A stretch of 64,000 bases of DNA, from positions 3,166,103 through 3,230,102 of the forward strand of contig NZ_CP034159.1 in assembly GCF_003860585.1 (NCBI RefSeq). Reading direction: 5' to 3'. Positions within the stretch are counted from its first letter, which is position 1, and the number at the start of each line of letters is the position of its first letter. The stretch comes from Kaistella carnis (GTDB lineage Bacteria; Bacteroidota; Bacteroidia; Flavobacteriales; Weeksellaceae). The translations under genes were made by a program, and so were the position numbers. Shown here in pieces: positions 16,897-26,052 of this stretch. A model generated the notes under the pieces. That model ran no database searches. It was not told the origin of the DNA and saw nothing but the letters and a program-made list of their open reading frames with translations.

Positions 16897-17181
16897 TTAG
16901 AAAAGGACATCCTGCAGTTCTTTATTTTTCTCAAAAGTTTCTTTCGCATAAGGACAAAGTGGAACTATTTTTTTGCCGTTTTCGCGTGTATATTGTACTC
17001 CCGCAAAAACAAGTTCTTTTGCAAGCCCTTTTCCGCCAAAGGCTTTGTCAACTTCGGTGTGATCGATGATGAATTTGTCTTTTCCGGCCCATTTATAAGT
17101 CATTTCTCCTGCTTTTTGGCCTTCATAATAAATTTCGAAAGCCCCGTTTTTTTCGTTGTTGATGTGTTTTAATTCTGTCAT
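16897..17181 (-). CDS. Small GNAT-type N-acetyltransferase, paralogue
   Basis: A 94-residue short GNAT of the same YjdJ-like type as the gene at 12972. FEIYYEGQKAGEMTYKW is the first strand pair, DHTEVDKAFGGKGLAKELV the acetyl-CoA loop, and PLCPYAKETFEKNKELQ the closing helix. The start overlaps the stop of the OsmC gene by one base (TAATG arrangement), so translation is probably coupled. It is the third gene of a pirin-OsmC-GNAT unit. The substrate is unknown; the genomic setting suggests a role alongside peroxide or stress proteins, but this is inference. Confidence 0.88.
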   Translation of the reverse strand: MTELKHINNEKNGAFEIYYEGQKAGEMTYKWAGKDKFIIDHTEVDKAFGGKGLAKELVFAGVQYTRENGKKIVPLCPYAKETFEKNKELQDVLF

Positions 17182-17582
17182 TATTCTATAAATTTTGTGT
17201 TAATTTCTATATTTCCGTGTAATATTTTATGGATAGGGCAGCGTTCAGCAATCGCATGTAAACGGTCAAGTTGTTCTGCATCAAGGTTGGCGCCTTCGTA
17301 ACTGATGTTTCTTTCGAAAACGGCAGTTCTGGTTTGGGGATAATCTTCCAGCTTAACTTCTACGTTTATTTTTTCAACTTCCCACTTTTTTCGGTCAATA
17401 TACATTCTTAAAGTGGCTGCGGTACAGCTTGCTAAAGAGGTCGCCATCATTTCGTAGGGATTAAATCCTTTGTTTCCGCCGCCGGCACTCACGGGTTCAT
17501 CGGTAATCAGGCTATTTTCCCCGGCGATGACTTCTGTATAATATTTTTGTTTTCCTAAACTTGCTTTTACAGTAACTGCCAT
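17181..17582 (-). CDS. OsmC-family peroxiredoxin-like protein
   Basis: A 133-residue OsmC/Ohr-fold protein. Both redox cysteines are visible: one in SLASCTAATLRMYID in the central helix and one in ERCPIHKIL near the C-terminus. GFNPYEMMATSLASC is the family block before the first Cys. OsmC proteins reduce organic hydroperoxides with a thiol mechanism in the cytosol. The gene sits 17 bases after the pirin gene and overlaps the following GNAT gene by one base, which makes a compact operon. Whether it prefers organic or inorganic peroxides cannot be told. Confidence 0.9.
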   Translation of the reverse strand: MAVTVKASLGKQKYYTEVIAGENSLITDEPVSAGGGNKGFNPYEMMATSLASCTAATLRMYIDRKKWEVEKINVEVKLEDYPQTRTAVFERNISYEGANLDAEQLDRLHAIAERCPIHKILHGNIEINTKFIE

Positions 17583-17599
17583 TTTTTCATTTTAAAAAT

Positions 17600-18505
17600 T
17601 TATTTAGTGCCTTTCAGTATTGCTCTGGGAAGCGGAACATATTCCTCATCATCACCGGGAATTTTTGGGAAAGCTTCTAAGTTTTGACCATGCCAGTTTT
17701 TTTTGGCCTGCTCAATTAAGGCTTTATCAGAATTTACGAAATTCCAGAAAATAAAGCGTTCTTCCTTAAAAGGTTCTCCACCGAAAAGGTAAATCGTCGT
17801 GTTTTCGGCCATCTCAAATTCACAAAGTTTTGAATTTTTCGCCACAATCAGTTGCTTGCCGGAAAAAGTATGACCTTCGATGTTCACGCTTCCTTCTAGA
17901 ACATACATGGCAACTTCACCAAATAAAGTTTCGCCGATATTGAGCTTTTGGGTCTCTTTACTTTTAATTTCGAGGAAAAATAATTTTGAATGCGTCGGAA
18001 CGGGAGATTTATGATTTAATAGTTCGCCTGCAATTAATTTATAGTGTATTCCCTTTTCTTCCCAAGTTGGAATTTCATCCGCTTCGGTATGATGGAAAGT
18101 GGGTTCAGACTGTTCCATGTGTTTTGGCAAACCGATCCAGATTTGAAATCCATGCAGATTTTTATCGGTCGTTCTTAGATATTCCGGTGTTCTTTCTGAA
18201 TGTACAACGCCTTTTCCGGACGTCATAAAATTCACAGCTCCGGGTTTTATTTCGATGTCGCTTCCCAAACTGTCTTTATGTTGTATGGAACCTTCAAAAA
18301 GATAAGTTAACGTGGATAATCCAATGTGCGGATGTGGCGGGACATCCATATTCTGATAGTCTTTCAGCGCTGCCGGTCCCATATGATCAATAAAAACAAA
18401 TGGTCCTACAGCTCTTTTTTCGCGGAAAGGAAGTAATCTTCCAACGAGGAAGTTTCCGATATCTGCAGGTTTTTCTTCTATAACTAAACCAATATTTGAC
18501 ATCAT
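17600..18505 (-). CDS. Pirin-family protein
   Basis: The 301-residue product is a full bicupin pirin. The N-terminal cupin carries the metal-binding motif VPPHPHIGLSTLTYLFEG and, further on, GKGVVHSE, giving the usual three His and one Glu ligands. The C-terminal cupin (SKLFFLEIKSKETQKL, EVAMYVLEGSVNIEG) is of the non-metal type. Bacterial pirins are Fe-binding cytosolic proteins, some with quercetin dioxygenase activity and some acting as redox-responsive regulators; the role here is unknown. The start may be either of two consecutive ATG codons (18505 or 18502). It leads the pirin-OsmC-GNAT unit. Confidence 0.93.
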   Translation of the reverse strand: MMSNIGLVIEEKPADIGNFLVGRLLPFREKRAVGPFVFIDHMGPAALKDYQNMDVPPHPHIGLSTLTYLFEGSIQHKDSLGSDIEIKPGAVNFMTSGKGVVHSERTPEYLRTTDKNLHGFQIWIGLPKHMEQSEPTFHHTEADEIPTWEEKGIHYKLIAGELLNHKSPVPTHSKLFFLEIKSKETQKLNIGETLFGEVAMYVLEGSVNIEGHTFSGKQLIVAKNSKLCEFEMAENTTIYLFGGEPFKEERFIFWNFVNSDKALIEQAKKNWHGQNLEAFPKIPGDDEEYVPLPRAILKGTK

Positions 18506-18659
18506 AATTTTAAAATTTAAAGACAGTTTGTATTGTGAAAATCAGTAAAATTTCTTTAGAAATAGAGATTCACTTTTTAATTCATACAAATTTAAGCCGT
18601 TAAAAATGAAGCAGCATTGATTTAGGTTAAGTAGTGAAATGGATGTTTTTTTAAGGCGG

Positions 18660-20057
18660 TTAATCCGCAGATTTCATGTTATTTCCGTCTGAAATATGAA
18701 GTCTTCTAAAGACAAATCCAGAAATTACGGTGACAAAACCTACCGTATAAAAAGTGTATCGAAAGGCGAGATGCGTGCTTCCGTCTGTAATTCCGGTATT
18801 GTTTTCGAATAATTTCAAGACAATTAAGCCCAAAGCAATCCCGAACCCAACGGCAAGCTGCTGATTGACTGCCAAAAGTGAATTTCCACTGCTGGTGTGA
18901 GAATCCCGCAAATCTGCGATCGCAATCGTATTCATTGAGGTAAATTGAATAGAATTAAAAAATCCCAGGATCGCAATGATAGGAACAAACCAATAAATCG
19001 AAGACTTTATGCCGGGAATTCCTAAACATGCAATCAAAATTCCGATGATAAAAGTATTGGTCATCAATGTTTTTCGGTAGCCAAAAAAGTCCAAAATTTT
19101 AATGACCAAAGATTTCCCAAACATGGCCGTTAATGCCATTGGAGCTACGATCCAGCCCGAAACGACCGCAGATTGTCCGTACGCAATTTGAATCATCAAC
19201 GGCAATAAAAGTGGGATAGAACTGATCCCTAATCTTGTGGCTAGATTTCCTAAAATTCCTACGCGAAATGTTCTTACCTGAAATAAATTCAAAGGAAAAA
19301 TTGGTTTTTTGGTCTTTTTCGCGTGGATGTAATAATAGTAGATCATTAGAAATCCTAAAGTGAAAATGAAAAGAACCAGCGTTGTGTGTTGCGTATTTCC
19401 AAACATTTCTAAGGCGATGGAAAGTAAGAGTGAAGCGGAGGCGAAAATTAAAAAACCCTTTAAATCAAAGGTAATTTCCCGCGATTTATAATCGGGCATA
19501 AATTTTAAACTCAGAAAAATTCCTATTAAACCAATGGGAACATTAATTAGAAAAATCCAGTGCCACGATAAATAATCCACCATATAACCTCCAACTAAAG
19601 GTCCTAAAATGGGTCCAATCAAGGCGGGAATAATTGCGAAATTCATGGCTTTCATCAACTCATTTTTCTCATAAGTTTTTATTAAAGCCAGCCTTCCGAC
19701 CGGAGTCATCAAACTCCCACCCAAACCTTGAATAATTCTGGAGATAACTAATTGCGTAAGATCCTGCGAAAGCGCACAAAAAACAGACCCCAAAACGAAG
19801 ATGAACAAAGAACTGATAAAGATTTTTCGCGTCCCGAATTTATCGGCTAAAAATCCACTTACAGGCATAAATAAAGCCAGCGTTAAAACATAACTGATGA
19901 TCGCATTCTGCATATTCAATGGCGATTCCTGCAAATCTTTCGCGATGGAAGGCAGCGAAGTATTTAGGATCGTAGAATCCAACATCTGCATGAAAATAGA
20001 TGTGGCGAGAATTAAGGGAAGAAATTTTTTAACGGGATTATCTTGGCTAAAAGGCAT
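18660..20057 (-). CDS. DHA2-family (EmrB/QacA-type) MFS drug exporter
   Basis: About 465 residues with around 14 hydrophobic helices, as in the DHA2 family. Helix 1 has QMLDSTILNTSLPSIAKDL, the DHA2 motif D1; the helix 2-3 loop has GFLADKFGTRKIFISSLF (motif A), and GLGGSLMTPVGRLAL in helix 4-5 is the antiporter motif. These proton antiporters expel drugs or metabolites across the inner membrane. EmrB-type members usually pair with a HlyD-like adaptor and outer-membrane channel; neither is next to this gene, so it more likely works alone, in the manner of MdtD. It is monocistronic as far as can be seen. Confidence 0.88.
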   Translation of the reverse strand: MPFSQDNPVKKFLPLILATSIFMQMLDSTILNTSLPSIAKDLQESPLNMQNAIISYVLTLALFMPVSGFLADKFGTRKIFISSLFIFVLGSVFCALSQDLTQLVISRIIQGLGGSLMTPVGRLALIKTYEKNELMKAMNFAIIPALIGPILGPLVGGYMVDYLSWHWIFLINVPIGLIGIFLSLKFMPDYKSREITFDLKGFLIFASASLLLSIALEMFGNTQHTTLVLFIFTLGFLMIYYYYIHAKKTKKPIFPLNLFQVRTFRVGILGNLATRLGISSIPLLLPLMIQIAYGQSAVVSGWIVAPMALTAMFGKSLVIKILDFFGYRKTLMTNTFIIGILIACLGIPGIKSSIYWFVPIIAILGFFNSIQFTSMNTIAIADLRDSHTSSGNSLLAVNQQLAVGFGIALGLIVLKLFENNTGITDGSTHLAFRYTFYTVGFVTVISGFVFRRLHISDGNNMKSAD

Positions 20058-20227
20058 TTAACAAATTTAAGACATTCAGAAGCAAAGAAGTTGCCATCCG
20101 TTTAAGTCTTTGTTAAAAATAGTCATTGATGAAATCTTAAACAAAAAAAATTCCACGAAATCAATCGCAGAATTTTTAAGAATGATTAAAATACTTTTTT
20201 AAGAACCCAAATTTAAAAGTCCAGAAC

Positions 20228-20262
20228 CGGATTCAAAATTCAAAATTCAGAATTCAAAATTG
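20228..20262. repeat. Short tandem AATTCAAA-type repeat
   Basis: Just beyond the stop of asnB the word AATTCAAA or a one-base variant occurs four times in tandem. This is simple low-complexity sequence between two co-oriented genes, with no sign of function. Confidence 0.55.
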
Positions 20263-20264
20263 TT

Positions 20265-21935
20265 TTAATAGGAATCTTCATGAACCGACAAAACAGCTCT
20301 TCCACTGGGATCATTTGCATTTTTGAAAGCCTCATCCCATTCTAAAGCGATTGGGGTAGAACACGCAACAGATGGAACTGAAGGAACGGTTGCCGCTGCA
20401 GTTTCACTCGGGAAATGTTCTTCGAAAATTGTTCGGTACCGGTATTCTTCTTTATTTTGAGGCGTGTTCAGCGGAAAACGGAATTTTGCATTGGTCATCA
20501 TTTCATCGGTAACTTCCTGATTCGCTACTTCCTTTAACGAGTCGATCCAGGAATATCCAACTCCATCAGAGAACTGTTCTTTTTGGCGCCAGGTGATACT
20601 TTCCGGAAGCATATCTTCAAAAGCTTTTCTCAAGACCCATTTTTCAATTTTGGGTTCGTGTGCAGTTACCATTTTGTCTTTTGGATTCAGGCGCATTGCT
20701 ACATCCATAAACTCCTTATCCAGAAAAGGAACACGGCCTTCAATTCCCCAACTCATCAGGGATTTGTTCGCCCGCAAGCAATCATATAAATGAAGTTTAT
20801 TAAGTTTTCTCACATTCTCTTCATGGAATTCTTTTGCATTGGGCGCTTTATGAAAGTATAAATAGCCGCCGAAAAGTTCATCGCTTCCTTCGCCGGAAAG
20901 CACCATTTTTATTCCCATAGATTTAATGACTCTTGCTAATAAATACATCGGCGTAGAAGCACGAATCGTTGTCACATCGTAGGTTTCCAAATGATAAATA
21001 ACGTCTCGAACGGCATCTAACCCTTCCTGCACGGTGAAATGAACTTCGTGATGAATGGAGCCGATATGTTCTGCCGCTTTTTGTGCCGCAATTAAATCGG
21101 GGCTTCCTTCCAAACCAACCGCAAAACTGTGTAAACGGGGATACCAAGCTTCCTGCGTGTCCCCACTTTCGATTCTATTTCTGGAATATTTTGCCGTCAC
21201 TGCAGAAATAATGGAAGAATCCAAACCGCCGGAAAGTAAAACTCCATAAGGAACGTCGCTCATTAACTGGCGGTGAACAGCGTCTTCTAAAGCTTTTCGC
21301 AGTTCGGCAATATCCGTAGTGTTGTTTTTTACATTTTCAAAATCTTCCCAATCTCTTTTGTACCATTGCTGCATTTCGTAGCCATCTTTGCTGTATAAAA
21401 AATGTCCCGGTAAAAAGTTTTCGATGGTTTTACAAATACCTTCCAACGCCTTTAATTCTGAAGCCACATAGTAATTTCCGTTTTTGTCCCAACCTTGATA
21501 AAGTGGACATATTCCCATATGATCACGCGCAACAAAGTAAACGTCATTTTCGATATCATAAATTGCAAAGGCGAAAATTCCGTTCAGTTTATCCACGAAA
21601 TCTTTTCCATATTTTTGAAATAAAGGTATGATGACTTCGCAATCTGATTCAGTTTGGAAATCATAATCCGGAAACTCTTTTCGCAAATCGCGGTGGTTAT
21701 AAATTTCCCCATTTACTGCTAAAACTATTTTTTTGTCTTTGGAGAACAAAGGTTGTTTTCCCGAAGTTGGATCCACAATCGCCAATCTTTCGTGAGAAAA
21801 AATTACTTTCTCATTTTGAAAAATTCCGCTCCAGTCCGGACCGCGATGACGTATCTTTTTCGACATTTCTAAAACCTGAGGTCTTAAGAGTTCGGTTTTT
21901 TGTTTCGCATCAAACAGGCATACAATTCCACACAT
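20265..21935 (-). CDS. asnB: Asparagine synthase (glutamine-hydrolysing), AsnB
   Basis: The start is set at the ATG at 21935 because the product must begin MCGIVCLF, with Cys2 as the nucleophile of the class II glutaminase domain after Met removal; the open frame extends 30 codons further upstream without family match. About 556 residues. The glutaminase domain has RGPDWSG and AVNGEIYNHRDLR. The synthetase domain has the PP-loop VLLSGGLDSSIISAV and later SGEGSDELFGGYLYF. It makes asparagine from aspartate, glutamine and ATP in the cytosol. It is of the AsnB-A (E. coli-like) type by length and layout, and is monocistronic. Confidence 0.96.
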   Translation of the reverse strand: MCGIVCLFDAKQKTELLRPQVLEMSKKIRHRGPDWSGIFQNEKVIFSHERLAIVDPTSGKQPLFSKDKKIVLAVNGEIYNHRDLRKEFPDYDFQTESDCEVIIPLFQKYGKDFVDKLNGIFAFAIYDIENDVYFVARDHMGICPLYQGWDKNGNYYVASELKALEGICKTIENFLPGHFLYSKDGYEMQQWYKRDWEDFENVKNNTTDIAELRKALEDAVHRQLMSDVPYGVLLSGGLDSSIISAVTAKYSRNRIESGDTQEAWYPRLHSFAVGLEGSPDLIAAQKAAEHIGSIHHEVHFTVQEGLDAVRDVIYHLETYDVTTIRASTPMYLLARVIKSMGIKMVLSGEGSDELFGGYLYFHKAPNAKEFHEENVRKLNKLHLYDCLRANKSLMSWGIEGRVPFLDKEFMDVAMRLNPKDKMVTAHEPKIEKWVLRKAFEDMLPESITWRQKEQFSDGVGYSWIDSLKEVANQEVTDEMMTNAKFRFPLNTPQNKEEYRYRTIFEEHFPSETAAATVPSVPSVACSTPIALEWDEAFKNANDPSGRAVLSVHEDSY

Positions 21936-22130
21936 GATTTCTATATTTATCGTTTTGTAAATTTTAATTAAAATTCTACCACAAACATATTGTAAAAGTT
22001 TATAAAAATAAACTAAAAATTTCAAAAAGTGAATATTTTTCTTAAATAAGTTTTTAAAGAGGAAAAATTTAAGTTAATCGTACAATTTGACCGATTTATA
22101 TTGAAAATTTTCATTGCCTCCATTTAAAAT

Positions 22131-22164
22131 AAAAACACTTCCCGAAGAAGAGAAGTGTTTTTTT
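22131..22164 (-). terminator. Rho-independent terminator of the GMC oxidoreductase gene
   Basis: The arms AAAACACTTC and GAAGTGTTTT pair perfectly around a short loop about 20 bases beyond the stop of the minus-strand gene at 22185; T-rich sequence follows on that strand. Confidence 0.8.
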
Positions 22165-22184
22165 ATCGTTGTTAAAGCGAATCT

Positions 22185-23777
22185 TTAAACAAAATCCTTC
22201 TTAATAATTTCCTCCATACAATATTCTGCAATCGCTGTAATTGTCACAAAAGGATTTACGCCGATCGTTCCGGGAATTAAAGAACCATCAATTACATATA
22301 AATTCTGATGACCGTTCAATCTTCCGAACTGATCAGTTGCTTTTCCCAAAACAATTCCGCCCAGGGGATGATAACAAACATCAGCACCAAAACCATTATG
22401 GAACAGTATATGCGATCTCGTTCCACCATTGGCATTATTCATAGTACGCAGAAAATGTTTTGCATTGTCTTTCATATGCGCCGTGTGCGATTGGTCCCAG
22501 TTTAAATCTAATTTCTGAGCTTTCAGATCATATTTTACTTCGCCAAATTTCTTCAGTTTATTCACCATTAAGTAAAGCGCTGTCGCTACATTTAATCCCA
22601 TAGGTAAAGGTGCGATCTCTACAAAGAATGGATGTTCCTTATCTTCCCAGTGATCAATTCCACCTACTGGAATCGTAGATTGTTTAAATCCTGTTCCGCC
22701 AGAAAAAGCTTTTACCCAATTTCGTCCCGTCATAAAGTTTCCGTTGTTTCCCCATTCTTTTCCAACGTTTTCATCAATTGGGAGCTGTGTTTTCGCGCTG
22801 GACTTTAATAACAATTCTATAGAGCCCATTGTTCCGGCCGACAGAATTAATTTCTTTGCGTTAATGATTTTATGCTGAATTTCTTCTCCTTTTGTATTGA
22901 TAACAGAAATATCGATGGTATAACTTTTATCTGGATTTTGAGAAATATGATTCACCTGATGCAAATCTAGAATTTCCAGTTTTCCTGTTGCCGTCGCTTT
23001 TTTCAGGTAGGTTTTATCTAATGAGTTTTTGCCGTGATTATTTCCGTAAATCACTTCTCCGGCCAGAGCAGAACGTGGTACTTCTTCTTTGTACTCTTTT
23101 TCCATGTAATTGAAATCATACACATTCGGAACACGAACCGTTTTAAAACCTGCTTTGTGGGCCTCTTCTTCACCAACTCTGTTGAACTTATAGAAGTGAC
23201 AGTCTTTTAAAAATTCCTCTGAAGCCACATTGGTTTTCAATTCTTTATTTGCTAAAGGAAAGTAATGGGAATAAAATTTCTCTGTATCTAAGTTTGGAAA
23301 TATTTCTTTAAAATATTCTTTTTTTGGAGTAACAGCCATTCCGCCATTCACGAGAGAACCACCGCCAACTCCGCGGCCAACCCAGACTTTGATATGCTCG
23401 AAATCCAGTCGGTCTAATGTTCCAGTGAATTTATCTAAATTAAAAAGATTAAAAAAGGGTGCAATGGTTTTTGTTTTTAGCCAGGCTGCAGAATGACCCG
23501 GATTGATCATGGGCGAAAATTTCTCCCCGGATTTCTCCCAGTTTAAGCCCATTTCTAACAGGGTGACGGGAATGCCTTTTTCACAGAGTCTTAATGCTGC
23601 AACGGAGCCTCCATAACCGGACCCGATAATAACGACCTCTTTGTCAATCATCTCTGTGGGCTTATTTGATTTAATTTCTAAAGGGTTTTGTGCTTTTCCA
23701 AACAGATTGCCTGATCCTAAAAAGAAAAAGGCCGCAATACCTAAACTACTGGTTTGAATAAATTCTTTGCGATTCAT
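22185..23777 (-). CDS. GMC-family FAD oxidoreductase, cholesterol oxidase-like
   Basis: The 530-residue product begins MNRKEFIQTSSLGIAAFFFL, a signal-like leader; there is no RR pair, so Tat export is unlikely and Sec export is possible. The FAD dinucleotide-binding loop is VVIIGSGYGGSVAALRL at about 49-65, followed by a Glu at the end of the second strand (VTLLEMG). WVGRGVGGGSLVNGGM is the second FAD-contact block. The C-terminal region CYHPLGGIVLG and NPFVTITAIAEYCME holds the catalytic His and Asn typical of the cholesterol oxidase branch. The family oxidises alcohols, such as sterols, with oxygen. The substrate in this organism is unknown. Confidence 0.87.
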   Translation of the reverse strand: MNRKEFIQTSSLGIAAFFFLGSGNLFGKAQNPLEIKSNKPTEMIDKEVVIIGSGYGGSVAALRLCEKGIPVTLLEMGLNWEKSGEKFSPMINPGHSAAWLKTKTIAPFFNLFNLDKFTGTLDRLDFEHIKVWVGRGVGGGSLVNGGMAVTPKKEYFKEIFPNLDTEKFYSHYFPLANKELKTNVASEEFLKDCHFYKFNRVGEEEAHKAGFKTVRVPNVYDFNYMEKEYKEEVPRSALAGEVIYGNNHGKNSLDKTYLKKATATGKLEILDLHQVNHISQNPDKSYTIDISVINTKGEEIQHKIINAKKLILSAGTMGSIELLLKSSAKTQLPIDENVGKEWGNNGNFMTGRNWVKAFSGGTGFKQSTIPVGGIDHWEDKEHPFFVEIAPLPMGLNVATALYLMVNKLKKFGEVKYDLKAQKLDLNWDQSHTAHMKDNAKHFLRTMNNANGGTRSHILFHNGFGADVCYHPLGGIVLGKATDQFGRLNGHQNLYVIDGSLIPGTIGVNPFVTITAIAEYCMEEIIKKDFV

Positions 23778-23944
23778 ACTTGCTCCTTAACAAATAGTGT
23801 ACTAAAACAGGATTTGAAATTAAAAAAATAAGGATTAACATAATAACTGAGACTGATTTCAATTTTATACGACCTCACTTTTGTGGGAATTTTGGTATTT
23901 TTCATTGAGGTTCTGAAAAAGTGGGTAAGAAGAACCGCTTTTTG

Positions 23945-24062
23945 TTTTTAGCCGCGATTGGAGTGAAAATCCCGCAGAGAGGCGCGAGCGAAGCGAGCGC
24001 CGACCGAGGAATTGTAACGTAAAGCGGGACTGATAGAGGAGAGAAGAAAAAATCTTTTTGCT
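23945..24062 (+). repeat. Dispersed hairpin element, copy B1
   Basis: The left arm reads TAGCCGCGATTGGAGTGAAA followed by ATCCC. An internal strong hairpin has the stem GGCGC/GCGCC (23981-23985 with 23997-24001). The right arm AAAGCGGGACTGATAGAGG follows, and then A/T-rich AAAAAATCTTTTTG. It is much richer in G and C than the adjacent sequence. The left arm and the AGCGGGAC word recur in element B2 at 54892 and, more distantly, in A1-A3. It lies in the 307-base gap between the GMC and GLPGLI/PNGase-like genes; nothing else is seen there. Confidence 0.75.
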
Positions 24063-24084
24063 CCGAAAAAAAAATAATCCTCAT

Positions 24085-25749
24085 CTATTCCTCGCCCAAA
24101 AGCACGCCCGAAACATTCCAGGAACTGAAGCTGTTACCTTCTTTCTCGCCTTGTGGGATCAAGATTTGAATCTGATGATTGCCCGCCTTTAGATCGCCCA
24201 AAGAAATGTAAATCGGATTCGTCGTAGTGCCGGGACACCAGTTGCTGCGGCTGTAATCGGAAGAAGAAAGTCCGTTGGCAAAGTTGCCCGAAGCCGGATT
24301 GTAAAGGCGATAACTGCCGCAATCGGTGCGCCATGGAACAAAAGAAAATACCTCTTTTCCGTCGACAAGAATCGTATTTTCTTTCGGTAAAAATTCATCG
24401 CCATTTTCCCAGCCGCCGTGTCCCGTTGTAATATAGCGGAGTTTCGCGTTTTTCAAATCTTTTTTCAGCGTGAAATCGGTAATCAAACCTTTTGGAGAAT
24501 TAAACATGGTGGCATACTCCTGTCCCTCCATTTCCATGATATTCAAGGTGTTAAAAAGGGGAGTAACGGTGTTGTTTCTGAAAACATCGAGTCCATCTTT
24601 ATGGATCGTCATTTCCAATGAAACCTTGTGTCCGTTTTTGTTGTAGTTTCCAATGAAAACTCCCGTCCAGAATTCTTTTTCGCTCAGGATTTCTTTAAAA
24701 TCTGAAATATCCTGTCTGTAATATACTTTGTCGTGCCAGTTTTTATCTTTTAATTTCAGATGATTAAACTGCTGAATTCCAAAAGGCGTGAAAAATCTCA
24801 TGAGTTCCAAAGGAGGCTCATAATTTTCCGTGGCCACAACTCCCTGATATGTTTTTCCGTTTCCATTGTCGAAAGATGGAATTGTTTTAACACCGTTTTG
24901 TAGCGCATCGAAAAAGCTTTTCTCTTTATTCTGAGGAATAATGAAAACGCTTCCTGTTCGGTCGTAAGCGTCACCTGCCGATTGCTCTGTTAATTCAACG
25001 AAAACATTCGCGTTCGCTTCTATTTTTGGATACTTTACTTTTTTAAGAATGAGAGTTCCTTTGGCAAAACGTAGAATTTTTTTATCCTTTTTTAAATCAG
25101 ATGTAAAATTGATGGTTTCATTTTCAAAAGTTGATATGGTTGTGAAACGGCTTTTCCAAAGGAGATCTTTATAAGTTAGTTCGTCGGTTGGTGCTATTTT
25201 CTTTTGGTCAAAGATTTTTTCCAGGCTGAAGTTTTTTACTTTCGAGATTTCAGTAGCTTTGGTTGTGGTGTTGCCGTTTCTGGTAATTTCTAAAACCAAC
25301 CCCAAGTCCTGACCTAAGAGCGAAGGTCCGCCTTTGACTTTCAAATCAGTCGTGTACCAAATGTCCATGGTATTGGAGTTGATGGAGGTTACCGCTTTTT
25401 TACAAGTATAACCTAAGATTTTCTTGATATCGCTTTTAAGTTCGAATTTTTGTTTTGCTAAAATCTCTTTATTTTCATAGTCAGAAACTGCATTATTCAG
25501 TAGAAAAGCAAATTGATTAATCCGGTTATCAGTTCTGTTAATTTTCTGAATTTCAAACGGAATGTCTTTGGTCGTTTTCAAAATTTGATCACTCAGAATA
25601 AAGGTTTCTTTGTCATTTGTGAAAACAATAGTAGGATCTTGTTTCTCATTTTCTTTTCCTTCAAAAAACGTTTTATAGGTAATTTTATAATTTTGAGCAT
25701 ATAGGATTTGAGCAATAGACAACAGCAGAAATACGAATAACTTTTTCAT
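24085..25749 (-). CDS. Secreted GLPGLI-like / PNGase F-like fusion protein
   Basis: The 554-residue product has a signal peptide (MKKLFVFLLLSIAQILYAQ). Residues about 20-170 form a GLPGLI-type domain whose namesake motif is degenerate (GGPSLLGQDLGLVLEI, 140-155). The rest resembles the two-domain fold of peptide-N-glycosidase F: GDAYDRTGSVF holds an Asp (263) that aligns with the catalytic Asp60 of PNGase F; GHGGWENGDEF (443-453) has acidic residues near where Glu206 lies; and SNWCPG (502-507) matches GWCPG. A Glu at the Glu118 position is not evident. PNGase F removes N-glycans from proteins. Activity here is uncertain because one catalytic Glu seems missing. Likely periplasmic or surface exposed. 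Confidence 0.8.
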   Translation of the reverse strand: MKKLFVFLLLSIAQILYAQNYKITYKTFFEGKENEKQDPTIVFTNDKETFILSDQILKTTKDIPFEIQKINRTDNRINQFAFLLNNAVSDYENKEILAKQKFELKSDIKKILGYTCKKAVTSINSNTMDIWYTTDLKVKGGPSLLGQDLGLVLEITRNGNTTTKATEISKVKNFSLEKIFDQKKIAPTDELTYKDLLWKSRFTTISTFENETINFTSDLKKDKKILRFAKGTLILKKVKYPKIEANANVFVELTEQSAGDAYDRTGSVFIIPQNKEKSFFDALQNGVKTIPSFDNGNGKTYQGVVATENYEPPLELMRFFTPFGIQQFNHLKLKDKNWHDKVYYRQDISDFKEILSEKEFWTGVFIGNYNKNGHKVSLEMTIHKDGLDVFRNNTVTPLFNTLNIMEMEGQEYATMFNSPKGLITDFTLKKDLKNAKLRYITTGHGGWENGDEFLPKENTILVDGKEVFSFVPWRTDCGSYRLYNPASGNFANGLSSSDYSRSNWCPGTTTNPIYISLGDLKAGNHQIQILIPQGEKEGNSFSSWNVSGVLLGEE

Positions 25750-26006
25750 TCTTTAGATTTTGTAGACTTTTAATTTGTCTCAAATTTAAGATTTTAAAAG
25801 TTCCTTCCATAAGAATTTTCTATGCAAAAACGTAACGTTTAAAATTCCTCTGAAAACATTTAAGACACAATGTTCGCCTCAGTAAAATAGGCTTTAATAG
25901 AATTGCAATTATATGAACTTAATAAACCCAGTAAGTTCCATCTCAAAAAAAACGTTTGTGACTTTTGCGGTTTAACAAAAGCGGACACTTAAGTTTCAAC
26001 GAAAGA
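25750..26006. other. Non-coding gap before the RNA methyltransferase terminator
   Basis: This AT-rich stretch should hold the promoter of the minus-strand gene ending at 24085, but no convincing TAnnTTTG box was found. I see no gene, RNA or repeat in it. Confidence 0.4.
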
Positions 26007-26034
26007 AAAAGGAGCGAAAATTTTCGCTCCTTTT
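26007..26034 (-). terminator. Rho-independent terminator of the RsmB-like gene
   Basis: A perfect self-complementary stem, AAAGGAGCGAAAA paired with TTTTCGCTCCTTT, lies 19 bases beyond the stop at 26053 on the minus strand. Confidence 0.85.
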
Positions 26035-26052
26035 AGTATATGATGTATAATC

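Noticed and set aside
20228..20262. CRISPR-like short repeats
   Set aside because: The repeat is a four-copy AATTCAAA simple-sequence tract without spacers and without cas genes nearby.
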